NCBI GenBank assembly: GCA_964035545.1
Contig: OZ037767.1
Span: 15,129,998 to 15,193,997 of the forward strand
From: Bugula neritina
Lineage: Eukaryota > Bryozoa > Gymnolaemata > Cheilostomatida > Bugulidae
DNA: 64,000 nt
Direction: 5' to 3'
In this document: positions 61,718 to 64,000 of the stretch, piece by piece
Position numbering within the stretch: position 1 is the stretch's first letter
Layout of the letters: each line of letters opens with the position of its first letter
Position numbers and translations under genes: made by a program
Notes under the pieces: model-generated
Databases searched by the model: none
Told to the model about the DNA's origin: nothing
Seen by the model: the letters and a program-made list of their open reading frames with translations, nothing else

Positions 61718-63613
61718 TTTATTTGAAAGCTTACATTGTAGATGTTGACTGCTATAGAAACTGACTACTATTTTCAAAATTTAAAAGGAAAACAAGTTCC
61801 TGGTGCAGAAGTGGCAGAATATGTAATACAATTTTTTTCAAATTGAAAGTAAGAAATGGGGTCATTTCAGCATTCATAAGCTGCACATAATAGCTTATGT
61901 GTATATTTATATGGTGTGGACTTGCTATTACTGCGAGCAACAATATTACCAGGATGGGTGGTTGATTTAACCTCTTAGTAGTTCCCATGGCTTACATACA
62001 ATAAAATTCTAGTTGAATAGAATATTTACTATTGTAAAGTACAAAACAAATGACCAGAATATTTCATTTGTTAAACAGAAATTTTGTAATACTACTGTGG
62101 ATTGGCTACTGTACATTAGCTAGATGTAGGCGGAGTCTACACTACCCAGCCATCCAGATGCATATACTAAAGGGCCATTCAAAAACCAGCCAATCGAAGT
62201 CATGTACCAAATTCACAGATGTTTACTGCAAGCTTCCAATGCTAAACAATAACCGATTCAAGCTGCAACAACAAATAACTACTAAGCTGGCAGTTATGTA
62301 ATAATTGGCCTTAAGTTGCAAAAGTGTACCAGGTCATTTTTCTAGACATGCAATTTTTAATTGCGTTTTATAAACACTTAATTTAGACATTTTGAAAAAT
62401 CATTTCAAGAGTCATCAATTTAAGATATGAAATTAAATAATGCATGAAAAAAAAGTTGCACAACTAGCTTTTAGAAGCATGTATTTTGCAATTGAACTTG
62501 CAGAATTTTATATCAGTTACAATGGTAAGACATTGACCTGGTACACTTCGCTGATTGGCTGAGTTTTACATGGTCTATTGGTGCTTCCCATTTAGATGCT
62601 ATTTATACATTTTACGTGTAATTTATTTGAATGCTATTAAAATATATGTGTATTTAAATGAATTTGAGTCAATTGCTTTTTATAATTGGCACACAAATAA
62701 ATTTCTTTGCTCTGCATAAACCTATTGATTTTGCATTTTCTATATTTTTTGTTTTTTGAAAAAATGTTATTATTAATGCATTTAATGCTTTTTTTCAACA
62801 CAAATTTGAAAAAATTGAAATATTATTGCAAATTTATCATATTAATGGTTATTTTATGTTTAGCAATTGATATGAAAGTTAAATAAGGGTATATAGGTAT
62901 ATAATACTTAGTACCAAAACAAAAAATACAACCTAACTGGGGAGCATATAAGTGGCATGAAACTCCTTCAACCTACTAGCTGTTTACAATTTTGAAATTT
63001 TTTTGAACTCAAGACATTTTCAAATAGCTTGTTACCAGACTACTATTAAACATCGCCCCACTCCGTTTATCAAAGACTTAAGTTGAATTTATCAACAAAA
63101 AATTTCAACTGCACATATCTCTTGCATGGGTAGTTTAGGCTTCACTAGTCAATTTCATTCATGGAAAGGAAAGCCAACTAATTTAAAATGTGTGTAAAAG
63201 AGAGATCAGGGAGATGCACCATTAAACTCCAATGTACTCAGTTATCAGCAAATGTGTTTCAAACAAGAAGCTTATAATTAACAATGAAACAAGCTACTGA
63301 ATAGTCAATTGTGGATCAGTGAACCACTTCAAAAGCCTTGTGTAAACTTGTGTAAACTACCCGGTGGAACAAAAGAAGATGTTGCATAACAGAGCTATAG
63401 TAAGGAAATATTTAAATTGTAATTCAAAGGCGAGAAACTGGCTTACCAAGCAGTGACAGAGCAAAGCAAAGGTTATTACATAACAGCACATAGTTTTCAT
63501 TCTTGGCTATTGACAGAAGAAATATTTTGCCGGCATAGTGAACACCAGAGGCTCAGACTAAGAGGTTGTGCTTTGAGATTCAGTGAATTTGTGCTTCCAA
63601 ACAACCCCACAAC

Positions 63614-63728
63614 ATGGAAAACATTGAATCATTTCATCACATGGGTGAAGATTGCAGCTACCTCTCAGAGATAGAAGATGATCACTTTCTTTCAGAGTTA
63701 GGAACTGAAGTTGTCATTGCAGCAAAAG
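63614..63728 (+). CDS. Conserved first exon of the TA-flanked transposon, second copy
   Basis: Counterpart of 25648-25762: ATG at 63614, 38 residues (MENIESFHHMGEDCSYLSE..., then HFLSELGTEVVIAAK) and donor AAAAG|GTAAGC. Retention of frame and donor in two copies supports a genuine element-encoded exon; further exons would lie beyond the window. Confidence 0.4.
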
Positions 63729-64000
63729 GTAAGCCCAATCATTTGCTTAACGTTGTCATTTGATATCACAATGACAGTATGACTATTGCTGTAGACAGAT
63801 AATTGAATTTGTGCAACCATAACTTTTAAGAGACCACCTTGACTAATAATTCCCAAACTACTCTATTCCTATATCAATTTGATATGAGTTTTCCTGTAAC
63901 AATCTATTTTCAAAAAAATTAGCGTTTTATTTCCACTTCACCTTCTAGCAATTTGTGCTAAATTCATTAATTTAAATTCCCTCCCCCATTGTAAAAGTAT

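Larger units (their letters stand above)
59086..62576 (+). mobile_element. 3.49-kb ISL2EU-like transposon with about 0.88-kb inverted ends
   Basis: Inverted ends run about 59086-59972 and 61703-62576, start AGACCATGTAAAACTCAGCC and are nearly identical. Target duplication is AT (59084-59085 and 62577-62578), proved by the empty site in the other host element (TTTCAATTGGTGC near 26800). A 2-bp AT duplication together with a THAP/DDE-type transposase remnant inside is what is known for ISL2EU elements. The interior keeps only two coding pieces and no catalytic domain, so this copy is non-autonomous. Confidence 0.82.
58637..64000 (+). mobile_element. Second copy of the CACAGAGAG/TA transposon, inverted and cut by the window end
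   Basis: Starts CACAGAGAGAAATATTAG at 58637 after a TA. From there to 64000, minus the nested element at 59086-62576, it is the reverse complement of about 25377-27247. The far end lies outside the window. Apart from the nested insertion the two copies are very similar, which indicates recent activity of the family. Confidence 0.85.

Noticed and set aside
59361-62301. Identical 83-codon frames at 59361-59612 (minus) and 62050-62301 (plus)
   Set aside because: They are the same piece of the element's inverted ends read twice; no coding signature apart from repeat identity.

Overview
The window is nuclear DNA from an animal. It is AT-rich, the genes have many GT-AG introns, and noncoding DNA is full of (TA)n tracts, minisatellites and DNA transposons. 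The anchor gene is a metazoan CPEB1/Orb-type translational regulator. WSC-domain proteins and tandemly expanded ankyrin genes suggest an invertebrate, plausibly a lophotrochozoan (a bryozoan is my guess, low confidence). Gene models were built by hand from splice-site phase, and each main model keeps one open frame through all exons.

Layout. 1-1491: non-autonomous transposon with TTAA ends. 3.3-17.2 kb (+): complete 15-exon CPEB gene of about 760 codons. 18.0-21.5 kb (-): gene A, a secreted WSC / NHL-like propeller / PAN protein whose expected start codon reads GTG. 23.4-27.2 kb: inserted TA-flanked transposon. 27.5-30.1 kb (+): gene B, an intact paralogue of A with the same exon plan. 33.4-34.4 kb (+): gene C, a third paralogue reduced to its first exon and its C-terminal PAN part. 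35.9-42.4 kb (-): 8-exon ankyrin-repeat gene of 1317 residues, with a 456-bp higher-order repeat and an unrecognised C-terminal domain. 43.5-57.4 kb: a direct second copy of 15.5-34.1 kb, beginning inside CPEB exon 12 and carrying CPEB-psi, A-psi, B-psi and the first exon of C. 58.6-64.0 kb: a second, inverted copy of the TA-flanked transposon, running off the window, with a 3.49-kb ISL2EU-like element nested in it.

How it fits together. A and B are divergent neighbours, and C follows B. They encode signal peptide, split WSC domain, propeller-like region and PAN module, so they look like secreted or extracellular-matrix carbohydrate/protein-binding factors. The whole cluster plus the CPEB tail was duplicated, and the two copies then decayed differently. 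The transposon at 23.4 kb entered only the first copy, which leaves a clean empty site in the second. The ankyrin gene lies between the two copies.

I see no bacterial genes, CRISPR array or rRNA. tRNA-like sequence appears only as SINE or degenerate repeat. Protein-family calls rest on motif recognition, not on searches.
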